Source: Leclercia sp. LSNIH1 (lineage in GTDB: Bacteria > Pseudomonadota > Gammaproteobacteria > Enterobacterales > Enterobacteriaceae). From it: a stretch of DNA of 64,000 nt. The stretch is taken from positions 4,030,001-4,094,000 of the forward strand of contig NZ_CP026167.1 in assembly GCF_002902985.1 (NCBI RefSeq), in the 5' to 3' direction. Below, piece after piece: positions 17,289-26,052 of the stretch (the first letter of the stretch is position 1; every line of letters begins with the position of its first letter). The notes beneath the pieces are model-generated. The model was not told the origin of the DNA. It worked only from the letters and a program-made list of their open reading frames with translations, and did not search any database. Both the position numbers and the translations under genes were made by a program.

Positions 17289-18443
17289 TCAGTCGTGGCT
17301 GACGGTATTGGCTTCGATATACGCAAAATTAATCTCTTCGCCGAGTCCCGGACGCGTCGGCAGGCTGACCATGCCCTCATCATCCATCGGGTCGATCAGG
17401 CTGTGCAGGTACGCAGCTGGCTCATCGTAATCGAGGAACGGGTGCAGCAGTCCGCGCTCGTACCAGCGGCAGTTCTTGATCGCGCCAATCACCGCCAGGC
17501 TCGCCGCGCCGTTGCCGTGCACTTCGCAGTCCATACCAAACGATTCGGCCAGGTTGGCCACTTTCAGGGTTGGCGAAATGCCGCCCACGCCATTGGCACC
17601 GGCGCGCAGGATGTCGCACGCCCCGGCTCTAACCCAGTCGGCGCGGCTGTGGTGTTTACCGCCCAGGCTTTCCGGCCCGATAATCGGAATGGAGAGGTTT
17701 TCCGCCAGCCAGGCATAGGAGGCCATGCTCTCCTCTTCCATCGGCTCTTCAAACCAGGCGAAATTGAGTTTTTCCAGCTCCTTACCGATCCACAGTGCTT
17801 CCGCGCGGCTGTACCAGTGGTAGCCGTCGATCATCAGGTCGATATCCGGCCCGACCGCTTCACGCACCGCGGCGCAGGCTTTGATATCCATCTTCGGGTT
17901 GGGGGCGAAAGAGACTGGCGGCATCCAGGTGTGGAGCTTGATCGCTTTGTAGCCGCGGGCAACCAGTTTTTCCGCGAAGCTGGCGTACTCTTCCGGGGTG
18001 GAGAGACCGCCCGGCAGGTCATCGCCGCACATGGTACTGCCGTAGGCGGGGACTTTATCGCGATAGCCGCCGAGGAGTTTCCACACCGGCATATTCAGCT
18101 TGCGGCCAATCAGATCCCACAGCGCCTGCTCGACAAAGCCCAGCGCGCGCTCGGTCAGCTGATGAGCGCTGCCGCGCTGCCAGTGCGCCAGCTCCTGCCA
18201 GATCTTTTCGCGATTAAACGCATCCTGGCCGATCAGCACCTTACGGAAGAAGGTATTGACCACAAAGGGGCGCACCACTTCCGGCGGTGCAAAGGCGTAC
18301 CCTTTAGTGCCATCGTCTGCGGTAATGGTCAGCATCGCCATTTTCGCCAGGCTTTCCGGTCCCGGATGGGAATGTCCGGCGCTGTCAGAGACCCGGCGGG
18401 TGGGATACTGAAAGACGGTGACGTTTACAGATTCGATTTTCAT
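17289..18443 (-). CDS. Enolase-superfamily enzyme (mandelate racemase subgroup)
   Basis: A 384-residue enolase-superfamily protein. Metal ligands are visible as Asp206 (IDGYHW), Glu232 (FEEP) and Glu258 (GPESLGG). A His309-Asp277 pair (CEVHG, ACDILRAG) is the general base or acid of mandelate racemase-type enzymes. The usual KxK on the second strand reads K169-L-H171 instead. Family members dehydrate or epimerise sugar acids; substrate unknown. It is the first gene of the operon with the ABC importer, so it probably acts on the imported compound. It has no signal peptide and is cytoplasmic. This operon occupies the place of the gat region between yegS and fbaB in K-12. Confidence 0.85.
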   Translation of the reverse strand: MKIESVNVTVFQYPTRRVSDSAGHSHPGPESLAKMAMLTITADDGTKGYAFAPPEVVRPFVVNTFFRKVLIGQDAFNREKIWQELAHWQRGSAHQLTERALGFVEQALWDLIGRKLNMPVWKLLGGYRDKVPAYGSTMCGDDLPGGLSTPEEYASFAEKLVARGYKAIKLHTWMPPVSFAPNPKMDIKACAAVREAVGPDIDLMIDGYHWYSRAEALWIGKELEKLNFAWFEEPMEEESMASYAWLAENLSIPIIGPESLGGKHHSRADWVRAGACDILRAGANGVGGISPTLKVANLAESFGMDCEVHGNGAASLAVIGAIKNCRWYERGLLHPFLDYDEPAAYLHSLIDPMDDEGMVSLPTRPGLGEEINFAYIEANTVSHD

Positions 18444-18496
18444 TTTTTGTCCTTAAAACGGCGTAGGTTCAGCGTGTTCTTTCATTTTGAAAAGCT

Positions 18497-18667
18497 GTTT
18501 CGAAACTAACTTTAAGCGCAAAATTCGTCCACTGCCTTAGACAAATTCCGCTAAGCGCTGACCATTTTTTGTGCATCTGCACGGGAGGGAGTGATACTTT
18601 TCACAAAAGAGAGGGGAAATGTGAAGTGGATCGGAAGGGTGATTTGAATGAAATGAAACAAGGTTTC
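18497..18667. promoter_or_regulatory. Promoter region of the enolase/ABC operon with CRP-like and GTTTC palindromes
   Basis: The 309-base gap upstream of the operon contains a 10-base palindrome GTTTCGAAAC (18497-18506), a CRP-like site AGTGA-N6-TCACA (18590-18605) and a second GTTTC palindrome GAAAC-AAG-GTTTC (18655-18667). The CRP-like site suggests catabolite control and the repeated GTTTC arms a local repressor. No regulator gene is adjacent, so the factor is unknown. Confidence 0.4.
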
Positions 18668-18685
18668 GTTAGCAGTTCTCGTCGC

Positions 18686-18720
18686 TGTAGGCCGGGCAAA
18701 TAAAGTGCCGCCCGGCATCT
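18686..18720. repeat. REP half-element near fbaB
   Basis: GTAGGCCGGGCAAATAAAGT followed by GCCGCCCGGC: a shortened member of the same REP family as the other four copies in the window. Confidence 0.7.
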
Positions 18721-18748
18721 GCCCCTCTTCCAACGGAAGAGGGGCAGA
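18718..18748 (-). terminator. 14-bp stem-loop after fbaB
   Basis: TCTGCCCCTCTTCC (18718-18731) pairs perfectly with 18735-18748 around a 3-base loop, ending 4 bases from the fbaB stop. There is no U-run on the fbaB strand. It may work with the adjoining REP as an mRNA 3'-end barrier rather than as a classical terminator. Confidence 0.6.
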
Positions 18749-18752
18749 ATGG

Positions 18753-19805
18753 CTAGGCGATAGTGACTTTTTTATCGAGATACACGTCCTGCACGGCGTT
18801 AATCAGCTTCACGCCGTCGGCCATCGATTTTTTAAACGCCTTACGGCCAAGGATCAGCCCCATACCGCCCGCGCGTTTATTGATCACAGCCGTGCGCACC
18901 GCATCGGTGAGATCGGTCTCGCCTCCTGCCGCACCGCCTGAGTTGATCAGCCCCGCGCGGCCCATATAGCAGTTCGCCAGCTGGTAGCGCACCAGGTCGA
19001 TGGGGTTATCGCTGGTCAGTTTGCTGTAGACCCGATCGTCGGTATAGCCAAACTTGACCGCCGTATAGCCGCCGTTGTTCTCGGCCATTTTCTGCTTAAC
19101 GATATCCGCCCCGATGGTGGCCGCCAGATGGTTGGCCTGCCCGGTTAAATCGGCAGAGACGTGGTAATCCGTGCCGTCTTTATTGAAGGCCGGGTTACGC
19201 AGATAGGCCCACAGCACCGTCACCATGCCCAGCTCATGGGCACGCTCGAAGGCGGCGGAGATCTCTTCTATCTGGCGGCGCGACTGCTCGGAGCCGAAAT
19301 AGATGGTCGCCCCTACCGCTACCGCACCCATGTTGAACGCCTGCTCGACGCTGGCATACAGGGTCTGATCATATTCGGTAGGGTAGCTCAGGGTTTCGTT
19401 GTGGTTGAGCTTGACAAGGAACGGGATGCGGTGGGCATAACGTCGCGAGACCGAGGCCAGCACGCCATAGGTGGAGGCCACGCAGTTACAGCCCGCCTCG
19501 ATCGCCAGCTCGACGATATTCTTCGGATCGAAATAGAGCGGGTTAGCGGCAAACGACGCCCCGGCCGAGTGCTCCACCCCCTGGTCCACCGGCAGGATCG
19601 ACAGATAGCCGGTTCCCCCCAGACGCCCGGTGTTATACAGGGTCTGCATATTTCGCAGTACCGCTGGCGGGCGGTTGTTGTCGACCATCACGCGGTCAAC
19701 GTAGTCGTGGCCAGGCAGATAGAGCTGGTCGGCTGGAATGGTCATACAACGATGCTGTAACAGGCTTTCGGCATCTTTGCCAAGCAACTGCGCAATATCA
19801 GTCAT
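18753..19805 (-). CDS. fbaB: FbaB, class I fructose-bisphosphate aldolase
   Basis: A 350-residue DhnA-type class I aldolase that splits fructose 1,6-bisphosphate into dihydroxyacetone phosphate and glyceraldehyde 3-phosphate, mainly in gluconeogenic growth. The Schiff-base lysine is Lys237 in GADIVKQKM, and the phosphate-binding glycines lie in [13 protein letters not shown] and [11 protein letters not shown]. The ATG at 19805 is chosen because it follows a ribosome site (AGGGGAG) and gives the E. coli N-terminus [13 protein letters not shown] longer reading from further upstream adds 18 residues unlike the family. Confidence 0.97.
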   Translation of the reverse strand: MTDIAQLLGKDAESLLQHRCMTIPADQLYLPGHDYVDRVMVDNNRPPAVLRNMQTLYNTGRLGGTGYLSILPVDQGVEHSAGASFAANPLYFDPKNIVELAIEAGCNCVASTYGVLASVSRRYAHRIPFLVKLNHNETLSYPTEYDQTLYASVEQAFNMGAVAVGATIYFGSEQSRRQIEEISAAFERAHELGMVTVLWAYLRNPAFNKDGTDYHVSADLTGQANHLAATIGADIVKQKMAENNGGYTAVKFGYTDDRVYSKLTSDNPIDLVRYQLANCYMGRAGLINSGGAAGGETDLTDAVRTAVINKRAGGMGLILGRKAFKKSMADGVKLINAVQDVYLDKKVTIA

Positions 19806-19923
19806 AGTTTTGCTCCCCTTAGTGCCGACGGGCTGTCGGCATGTTTTCTCCAGGCTCACAGGATTGCGAGCTCCCTAAGCCTGGTCTGTGGGTGGCGAAT
19901 TTTCCAGCGATAGGCGTTAACCT

Positions 19924-20724
19924 TCACCACCAGGCATGGAAATGGTGGACCGGACCAATGCCCTGCCCCACTTCCAGCGTGTCCGCCTGTGCCAGCGCGC
20001 AGGAGAGCCAGGCTTTGGCCTCGCGCACCGTATCTGCCCAGCTATCATGCTGCGGGCGCAGCGCAGCCAGCGCGGCCGAGAGCGTACAGCCGGTGCCGTG
20101 GGTATTTTTAGTATTGATGCGCGGGGCGGTAAAACGCAGGGTTCCATCCCGGGTGAACAGCCAGTCGGGGCTTTCAGGATCGTCCAGATGCCCGCCCTTC
20201 ATCAGCACCGCTTCACACCCCATCGCCAGCAGGGCATCGCCCTGGGCTTTCATCTCCTGCTCATTGCGGGCATGGGGCGCATCCAGCAACGCCGCGGCTT
20301 CGGGTAAGTTAGGGGTAATGAGCGCCACCTGCGGCAGCAGTTTCTTACGCAGCGTATCGACGGCGGAAGGTGAAAGGAGCGGATCGCCACTTTTCGCCAG
20401 CATCACCGTATCCAGTACCACGTTTTTAACCTGATGACGCAGGAGCTGCTCCGCGACGGCCTCGACGATATCGGCCTCCGCCAGCATGCCAATTTTGGTG
20501 GTGTCGATGCGCACATCGCTGAACACCGACTCCAGCTGCGCCGCTACAAAATCAGGCTCAATGCGATAGACCGACTGCACCCCCCGGGTATTCTGGGCTA
20601 CCAGGGCGGTGATCACCGAGCAGCCGTATGCGCCGAGCGCGGAGAAGGTTTTCAGGTCAGCCTGGATGCCAGCGCCGCCGCTGGGGTCGGTACCGGCAAT
20701 GGTCAGGGCATTAATGCGTTTCAT
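19924..20724 (-). CDS. thiD: ThiD, HMP/HMP-phosphate kinase
   Basis: A 266-residue ribokinase-fold enzyme that phosphorylates hydroxymethylpyrimidine and then HMP-phosphate for thiamine pyrophosphate synthesis. It shows the N-terminal [20 protein letters not shown] and the catalytic anion hole [13 protein letters not shown]. The ATG at 20724 overlaps the thiM stop as ATGA. It therefore lies in the thiMD operon under the TPP riboswitch at 21.54-21.62 kb. The protein appears complete. Confidence 0.96.
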   Translation of the reverse strand: MKRINALTIAGTDPSGGAGIQADLKTFSALGAYGCSVITALVAQNTRGVQSVYRIEPDFVAAQLESVFSDVRIDTTKIGMLAEADIVEAVAEQLLRHQVKNVVLDTVMLAKSGDPLLSPSAVDTLRKKLLPQVALITPNLPEAAALLDAPHARNEQEMKAQGDALLAMGCEAVLMKGGHLDDPESPDWLFTRDGTLRFTAPRINTKNTHGTGCTLSAALAALRPQHDSWADTVREAKAWLSCALAQADTLEVGQGIGPVHHFHAWW

Positions 20725-21491
20725 CGCTGTGCCCCCAGTGCCCACAGGGCATCAAGGAACGTTGCCGCAAAACTGCCCGGCCCGCGGCTTTGAGCAGCCG
20801 CAAGGGTACCGGCCCGTTTCATCCAGCCACAGGCCGCCGCGATGTTATCCAGCCGGTCACCCGGCAGCGAACAGCTGGCCGCCACCACCGCCGACAGCGC
20901 ACAGCCGGTGCCCACCACCCGGGTCATCATCGGGTCGCCCCCCGTCAGGGTCTGGGTGCGCAGTCCGTCAGTGACGTAATCCACCTCCCCCGTCACCACC
21001 ACAATCGCATTGGTTTGCCGCGCCAGAGCCTGGGCAGCGGGCAGCGCGCTGGCCGCCGTGTCGGTGGTGTCCACCCCACGCCCGCCCGCGCTCATCCCGG
21101 CGAGCGCGAGAATTTCCGAGGCATTGCCACGAATGGCCGCCGGTTTCAGGGTGAGAATTTGCTGGCAAAAACGGGTGCGGTACGCCAGCGCGCCAACGGC
21201 TACCGGATCGAGCGTCCAGGGCTTGTCCGCCGCCACCGCGCTTTCAATGGCCCGGCGCATCGCCTGGGCGCGGGGCGCGGTTAACGTCCCGACGTTAATC
21301 AGTAAGGCATCAGCAATCGCAGAGAATTGTTCCGCCTCTTCGGCTTCAATCACCATGGCCGGTGATGCACCAAGGGCCAGCAGGACATTGGCGGTAAAGG
21401 TCTGCACCACGTCGTTGGTCATGCAGTGGGTCAGCGGAGAACGGGTTCGGAAATGGTGTAAGGCGTGTAGATTAAGCAGGTCAGGCTGCAT
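20721..21491 (-). CDS. thiM: ThiM, hydroxyethylthiazole kinase
   Basis: A 256-residue ribokinase-fold kinase that salvages thiazole alcohol for thiamine synthesis. Family blocks are [20 protein letters not shown] near the N-terminus, GNASEILAL, and the catalytic [15 protein letters not shown]. It is preceded by a TPP riboswitch that sequesters its ribosome site when TPP is abundant. The stop overlaps thiD by 4 bases. Confidence 0.96.
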   Translation of the reverse strand: MQPDLLNLHALHHFRTRSPLTHCMTNDVVQTFTANVLLALGASPAMVIEAEEAEQFSAIADALLINVGTLTAPRAQAMRRAIESAVAADKPWTLDPVAVGALAYRTRFCQQILTLKPAAIRGNASEILALAGMSAGGRGVDTTDTAASALPAAQALARQTNAIVVVTGEVDYVTDGLRTQTLTGGDPMMTRVVGTGCALSAVVAASCSLPGDRLDNIAAACGWMKRAGTLAAAQSRGPGSFAATFLDALWALGAQR

Positions 21492-21538
21492 GGTATCGCT
21501 CCTGCCTTGCGCGAAGAAGCGATAGCCCGGAGGGCATC

Positions 21539-21618
21539 TGACTTCCCTACGCTGGCATTATCCAGATCAGGTGGTACGGGTATATTCTCAGCCTTCACAA
21601 AGAAGGGCACCCCGAGTC
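21539..21618 (-). promoter_or_regulatory. TPP (THI element) riboswitch of thiM-thiD
   Basis: Read on the minus strand, the leader carries the conserved THI-box elements in order: GACTCGGGGTGCCC, the pyrimidine-binding CTGAGA, ACCTGATC and the 3' GATAATGCCAGCGTAGGGAAG. The expression platform downstream contains GATGCCCTCCGGGCTATCGC and the GGAG of thiM, as in the E. coli thiM riboswitch. TPP binding blocks translation of thiM and, by coupling, thiD. Confidence 0.96.
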
Positions 21619-21708
21619 AAATCAATTACAAAACAATCATTTACACAGAAACAAATTGTAGGCGTTTAGTGTAACCGGGGCCGTAGGCAGGGTGCAAGGA
21701 TTATCGAT

Positions 21709-21740
21709 TTATCACAGTGCTTATCACAGCAGTTATCACA
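21709..21740. repeat. Three direct TTATCACA repeats at 12-base spacing, left edge of the island
   Basis: TTATCACAG at 21709, TTATCACAG at 21721 and TTATCACA at 21733 start exactly 12 bases apart. They lie in the 554-base gap (21619-22172) between the thiM leader and the first island gene, where the composition turns AT-rich. The repeat resembles, but lacks one base of, a DnaA box. The rest of the gap holds no gene I can support. Confidence 0.5.
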
Positions 21741-22172
21741 CCAGAAATAGGTTTCTCACGTAATAAGACACCTGTAATGTGCTCACCCGCTTGTATATCC
21801 GCTTGAGGTGAAGAGCGTAGGTAAGTTGTAACTGTCGCAGGCTTCCAGTTACTCGTCTCCGGGCAATCGCTTCTTCGCGTAAGGCAGGAGCAAAAGACAG
21901 AAGAAACGCTAACTGCGTTAGCTGTCCGATAGTAAGGGTGTGGGTCAAGACAACAAGATTAAGTAAGGTTATAAATCATTCAAATTATTAAAACCCTCTT
22001 TCACTCGACACTAAAACAAATTAGAATTGGCAATCAGATTTCATAGTAAAGAGAGTTAAAACCTTTAGTTTAATAGCTAAAATTATACTAGGGTTGTTTG
22101 TGAAGCTGCTTTAGCGCTCTTCATTATTTAATTTAAAAGTTACCAATAATTAAAAATCAAAGGCATGATAAA

Positions 22173-23135
22173 ATGACATTGAACTCAGGTATATTTGCAT
22201 TTTTCCTATTATATTTAGTACTACACATTTTATATTTGTTTAAGGTTAAAGCATTCAAAATGAATGCTGAGCCTCTTACTCACCAACAATTATTTAAAGC
22301 AGCAATCATAATACCTATAGTTTCTTTCTTGATGATAGGGTTTATATGCTGGAGAGAATACGATCTGAAACTTGATGCAGATGGATTTAATAAATTCATT
22401 GAAATCAGCAAATTGCCGTTAGGATTGTTATCCTTATCAATTCCCTTTGGCGTAGTTGTAAATAACATACATCGAACCATTCAGACTGATAAACAGATAA
22501 AAGAAGCAGAAAGAAAAAACAAGGCCGATGGTTTTTACTCTCATAGAAAAAACACTATTGAGATGTTTGAAAGCTTACCATTTAAAAGTTTCCAAGTGGC
22601 AGGCGAAAAATATACTCTAGAGTTTGACAACTGTTATTCGACCTATAGGTACTCTTATCCTATGGCGTCTACTAGCTGTGGTGAATTCATCGCTGACGAA
22701 AATTTCGTACGCCGAGTAGATAATCTATGGATTGCTTTAAAAGAGAAATTGGAAAACCCACCTACCAGGAGTGCTGAATCAACATTAAAATATATAGCAT
22801 CAATTGAAAACATTCTTGATAACATGCATAGAATATTACTTTTCAAGCCCATTGAAATTAAAAAATTACTCTTAGTAAATTTTTCTAACGAGGAAGGGTT
22901 TACAAAGCGATTTGTTACCAAGTTTTCATGCGAAGATGATATAAAAATGGCTATAAACGCTTACTGGAATGCCTGCATGATAATCACACAAGCTTTAGAG
23001 TTAGACATAAATGAAGGTATTATGATCCAATCAATTGCCGTTGAGCACTATAGTTTGAATAGTGAAAAAATCTTAAGAAACTGGGGAGTATCGGTTAATG
23101 ATAAAATTAATCATGCAATCCCAGGGATTTACTAA
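22173..23135 (+). CDS. Uncharacterised membrane protein of the accessory island
   Basis: A 320-residue protein with three hydrophobic segments in its first 105 residues (about 5-23, 44-60 and 86-102) and a long, charged, mostly helical cytoplasmic-looking C-terminal domain with no motif I recognise. Low GC and codon use mark it as acquired. An N-terminal membrane anchor with a soluble domain is common among phage-defence effectors and signalling proteins, but no partner gene or retron RNA was found next to it. A 9-bp inverted repeat lies just after the stop. Confidence 0.7.
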   Translation: MTLNSGIFAFFLLYLVLHILYLFKVKAFKMNAEPLTHQQLFKAAIIIPIVSFLMIGFICWREYDLKLDADGFNKFIEISKLPLGLLSLSIPFGVVVNNIHRTIQTDKQIKEAERKNKADGFYSHRKNTIEMFESLPFKSFQVAGEKYTLEFDNCYSTYRYSYPMASTSCGEFIADENFVRRVDNLWIALKEKLENPPTRSAESTLKYIASIENILDNMHRILLFKPIEIKKLLLVNFSNEEGFTKRFVTKFSCEDDIKMAINAYWNACMIITQALELDINEGIMIQSIAVEHYSLNSEKILRNWGVSVNDKINHAIPGIY

Positions 23136-23159
23136 TGTATCTCATGAGAATACAAAGTA

Positions 23160-23203
23160 TTACGGCGAATCTAAGTTTGGTTAAAGCTGAAAAATCGCCG
23201 TAA
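23160..23203. terminator. 9-bp inverted repeat between convergent island genes
   Basis: TTACGGCGA (23160-23168) and TCGCCGTAA (23195-23203) are perfect complements around a 26-base loop, placed between the ends of two converging genes. There is no clear U-run. Probable bidirectional transcript end. Confidence 0.45.
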
Positions 23204-23215
23204 GGCCGTAAACAA

Positions 23216-23473
23216 TTAAACTTCTTCTAACTCATTCCAATCATTGAAACGATAATTGCCATTAAGAAGCCCTTCCAACTTTCCCAACGATAAAGGGAAG
23301 ATAAGATCTACTTTATACCCTCTGCCATGAATTGCTTCTTGCCTGAGAGTGTTGATGTTCTTAGCTTTACGTTTCTGTTTTTTGAAACCAACCGATTGTT
23401 TATAGCTTTCACTAAATCTCTCTACTCTTTTAGTGATTGGCTGGTAGTACTCAATATCTTTGAATGTATTCAT
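23216..23473 (-). CDS. Hypothetical 85-residue basic protein
   Basis: An 85-residue protein, Lys/Arg-rich in its first half (GFKKQKRKAKNINTLRQEA) and acidic at its C-terminus (NDWNELEEV). I do not recognise a family, and there is no signal peptide or membrane segment. The basic part could bind nucleic acid. It converges on the membrane protein gene and is followed upstream by a long non-coding region. The ATG at 23473 has only a weak upstream GAG, so existence as a protein is likely but not certain. Confidence 0.5.
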   Translation of the reverse strand: MNTFKDIEYYQPITKRVERFSESYKQSVGFKKQKRKAKNINTLRQEAIHGRGYKVDLIFPLSLGKLEGLLNGNYRFNDWNELEEV

Positions 23474-23978
23474 AATGACTATCTCATTAATTAGGTGGGT
23501 ATATATTTATATTATTACAAGAAATATAAAACCAGTACCATATAACTACATATTGATTAAAAAAAGCCCCATCACAAAAATTAGTTTCTCTAGGCATAGA
23601 AATTCTTTTTCATGTGAGGGGGAATTCTTTATTTCTCTATATGTACGTGATCAAACTAACACAAGGAAATGTTAACTAATGAGGGTGTAAATTTAAGCTG
23701 CAAGGATGGATAACTTAAAGACTCACACTCAACCTGTCAGGGAGCTTCACAATAAAAGCGCTTCTACTATGATTACTTTGAAAGATCGAGTATGAGTTTT
23801 TAAACTATCCAGTGTCCGAAAGCCGCAAGCTTTAATAGGCCGATAGAGAGAGCAAATTCCCATTGAGAGGGAAAGGATTAAAAGATCGATAAAAGGGAAA
23901 GGCCGTATTAGGTACGATAAGAGAAGATAATTATCTCTATATGCAATATCAGTCTTTTGCTTTGTTCTTTTTACTATC

Positions 23979-24314
23979 GGTCTTTTGAATTTAATCTTTT
24001 GACTTACTTACAACCAAATCTTTAGATTTGTGTTGTTATTAGAAATAACTGAAGGGAAATATTTATTTTAATAATAAGATAATATTATTGCTTTTGTCTT
24101 TGACTTACTACGAAAAGCCAAAGGCTTTGAAGTTATTAGAAGTAATTGAAAGGAAGTTATTAACTTTCCTAAGACACATCCTACATTGTAAAGCTTTGCT
24201 TTACCTGTAAAGTAAATCATTCAAGGTAATATTTATCTTAATCACTATATTTTAGATACAGTTTGGTTAAAGTAGGAGAGTAGGCAACTCCTGAAAAGCT
24301 TACTTTTAAGCTTT
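23979..24314. repeat. Degenerate tandem hairpin modules in the 1.3-kb non-coding region
   Basis: The gap 23474-24811 has no supportable gene. Within it are four perfect short hairpins: CAAATC-TTTA-GATTTG (24015-24030), AAAGCC-AAA-GGCTTT (24114-24128), GTAAAGC-TTT-GCTTTAC (24188-24204) and AAAGCTTA-CTTT-TAAGCTTT (24295-24314). The first three are each followed, 18-21 bases on, by a related tail (CTGAAGGGAA, TTGAAAGGAA, TTCAAGGTAA) that often leads into ATATTTAT. The first two also share GACTTACT before and GTTATTAGAARTAAYT after the hairpin. This looks like a threefold repeated structured unit, either an RNA or protein-binding sites. Confidence 0.55.
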
Positions 24315-24632
24315 CTTCCCTTTGTTTACCCGGTTGTGCATCCGGCCTTTGAAGTAGCTTCCCGCTCATGGCGTAATTGTCGGTAGCTGTTTGCCCGCGC
24401 CTTATTGTCGTCGGGATTCTGCAAGAGTTTTTTCAATGCTCTAGATTAAGTATATTACACAGCAGTAAAATTAGGTTCCAACCTTGTTAAAATAATTTAA
24501 CATCGTAATAACCATGCTCTTCTAATTAATCATTTGATTGATTAATTAATATTTAATTTCATTTTAAGCACTCACTTCTTTCATTCTAAGAAATAAGCCT
24601 TACTTCCCTAACTTATCACATCATATCTCTTA

Positions 24633-24664
24633 AGCTATACGTGCTTTTCGTGATGTACATCAAC
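24633..24664 (+). promoter_or_regulatory. CRP-like promoter block upstream of the exported-protein operon
   Basis: AGCTATACGTGCT (from 24633) is followed by CGTGA-TGTACA-TCAAC (24649-24664), close to a CRP site. It lies 163 bases upstream of the ATG at 24812. The same block with the same internal spacing recurs at 30723-30754, 161 bases upstream of the lipoprotein gene at 30900. The match is direct observation; CRP binding is inferred. Confidence 0.5.
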
Positions 24665-24811
24665 ATTTCAAAACACCGTTTCGATGATAGTTTCTTCACG
24701 GCATTAAAAAAGATTACCAAACCTGACAAATGTAAATTTTGTATTCGCATAATCAATGCCTTAGAAAATTAATCATTACTATCAACAACTTAATTAGGAT
24801 CTCAGCAGTCC

Positions 24812-25945
24812 ATGAAACGTTCTATTCTTGCTATCATCGTCGCTACTTCTACTATCTCAGCTTTCAATGCTTATGCTGAACCTCTGCAAGCTCAGGCAGG
24901 TCGTGATATGGCTGCTGCTAAAGCTGTTGCTAGCCTTGCCTCTTACAATATGGATAAAGCCGCTAAATCTGGTGATGCTTCTCAGATATCCCGCGCTCAG
25001 AAAGATCTAAACTCTGCATTAGCTCAAGTGCGTTCTACTGCCCTTAGAAATCAGTTAGCACAACAGCGTGATGCTCAAGCCGCTTCAATTGGTCAACTGA
25101 ATGCTTTGAAGTCTCAAGACTTAGCTAATCAACAAGCTCAAGTTACAGCACATATGAATCAGGTTACGGCTAACATGAGTGCTACACCTAATGCTCCAGC
25201 TGCTCCTGTGCAATCTGTAACGCCGTCAGCAACACCATCAGTACCATCAGCGCCAGCATCACCATCAGCACCACTCACTGTAACGGTAAACACCGCCTCC
25301 CCTACTACCGCACCCGGTATGGCTCCCGGTACTGTTGTTGGTGCTGCTCCTGCTCCAGTGTCTTACACCGTATCTCAGACGGTAGTTAATCCAAACCTGT
25401 CAACAGCACCCGTAGCTGGTTTACCTGCTGGAAGTGTGATTAATGGTGTAGCGGCTCCTGCTACGTTATCTAGCACCACTGTAGCAAACACTACTGATGC
25501 TGCTGCTCTACAAGCGGCATTGACTGCTAGCAAAATGGCTAGCTCTGCTGCTGCTCCGGGTGTTGCACCTTCTACGATGAATCCAGGAGTTAAAACTAAT
25601 CCAGTGGGGAATCCTGTAGCCATTACTAGCAAAGTTGCGAATAGCTCAATTAACGTAGGTGTTTCATCTGTACCAGCGTCTACACCTGTGCAAGTGGGTA
25701 GTATCATCACCACTGCTGGCGCTATCGCTGCTATCGATTCCACTATCCAGATTTCAATACCCTATGAAAGCGTATTTGATGCCCCTGTAAAATCAGTACA
25801 TAGCGATCATCAGAAAAATAGCCGTTCTGAGCATGGCACTGGTAATGGTGCTAACAACGCGCAAGCTTCCCGCTCTGCTGGCGGTTTCTCTACTGCTGGC
25901 TCACATATCGGCGGCGGTAAATCTGGCGGTGGATTCCATTACTAA
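24812..25945 (+). CDS. Secreted Ala/Pro/Ser/Thr-rich protein of unknown function
   Basis: A 377-residue protein with a clear signal peptide (cleavage after AFNAYA, about residue 22). An Ala/Gln-rich helical region (about 25-125) follows, then a long low-complexity Pro/Ala/Ser/Thr/Val region (about 125-320), and a polar tail with the end GGGKSGGGFHY. It has no cysteines, and I do not recognise a family. The composition suggests an extended surface or periplasmic protein. T-ending codons and low GC mark it as foreign. It heads a run of exported or membrane ORFs (26-175 residues) in the same direction. The ATG at 24812 is preceded by TAGGATCTCAGCAGTCC. Confidence 0.75.
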   Translation: MKRSILAIIVATSTISAFNAYAEPLQAQAGRDMAAAKAVASLASYNMDKAAKSGDASQISRAQKDLNSALAQVRSTALRNQLAQQRDAQAASIGQLNALKSQDLANQQAQVTAHMNQVTANMSATPNAPAAPVQSVTPSATPSVPSAPASPSAPLTVTVNTASPTTAPGMAPGTVVGAAPAPVSYTVSQTVVNPNLSTAPVAGLPAGSVINGVAAPATLSSTTVANTTDAAALQAALTASKMASSAAAPGVAPSTMNPGVKTNPVGNPVAITSKVANSSINVGVSSVPASTPVQVGSIITTAGAIAAIDSTIQISIPYESVFDAPVKSVHSDHQKNSRSEHGTGNGANNAQASRSAGGFSTAGSHIGGGKSGGGFHY

Positions 25946-25971
25946 CCGATGCAATAAATACAAAATCCTAA

Positions 25972-26052
25972 ATGAAAATATTATTGCTATGCATGGCCTT
26001 TAGTCTTATTGGCTTATTTATTGCCTTGAGATTGGTTAAGGCTAATGGATGA
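25972..26052 (+). CDS. Tiny membrane ORF, 26 residues
   Basis: A 26-residue ORF: a single hydrophobic helix (ILLLCMAFSLIGLFIALRLV) with a short polar end KANG. It begins 27 bases after the secreted-protein gene and overlaps the next tiny ORF by 8 bases. The ribosome site is weak. Small size makes chance possible, but the overlap and the shared membrane character support a real pair. Function unknown. Confidence 0.4.
   Translation: MKILLLCMAFSLIGLFIALRLVKANG

Noticed and set aside
21736..21948. A 70-residue minus-strand ORF in the gap after thiM
   Set aside because: It starts at a TTG without a ribosome site, its 3' end runs into the TTATCACA repeats, and the sequence matches no family I know. 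It is probably chance.
21619..22172. Search for a tRNA gene or integrase marking the island insertion
   Set aside because: No cloverleaf-like sequence and no recombinase gene is visible at either edge, so the island type stays undefined.
23460..23675. A 71-residue plus-strand ORF in the AT-rich non-coding gap
   Set aside because: No ribosome site, overlaps the start of the minus-strand 85-residue gene, and reads like translated AT-rich DNA.
22173..24811. Possible retron or CRISPR array in the AT-rich region
   Set aside because: There is no reverse transcriptase gene and no regular direct repeats with unique spacers. The repeated hairpins have unequal spacing.
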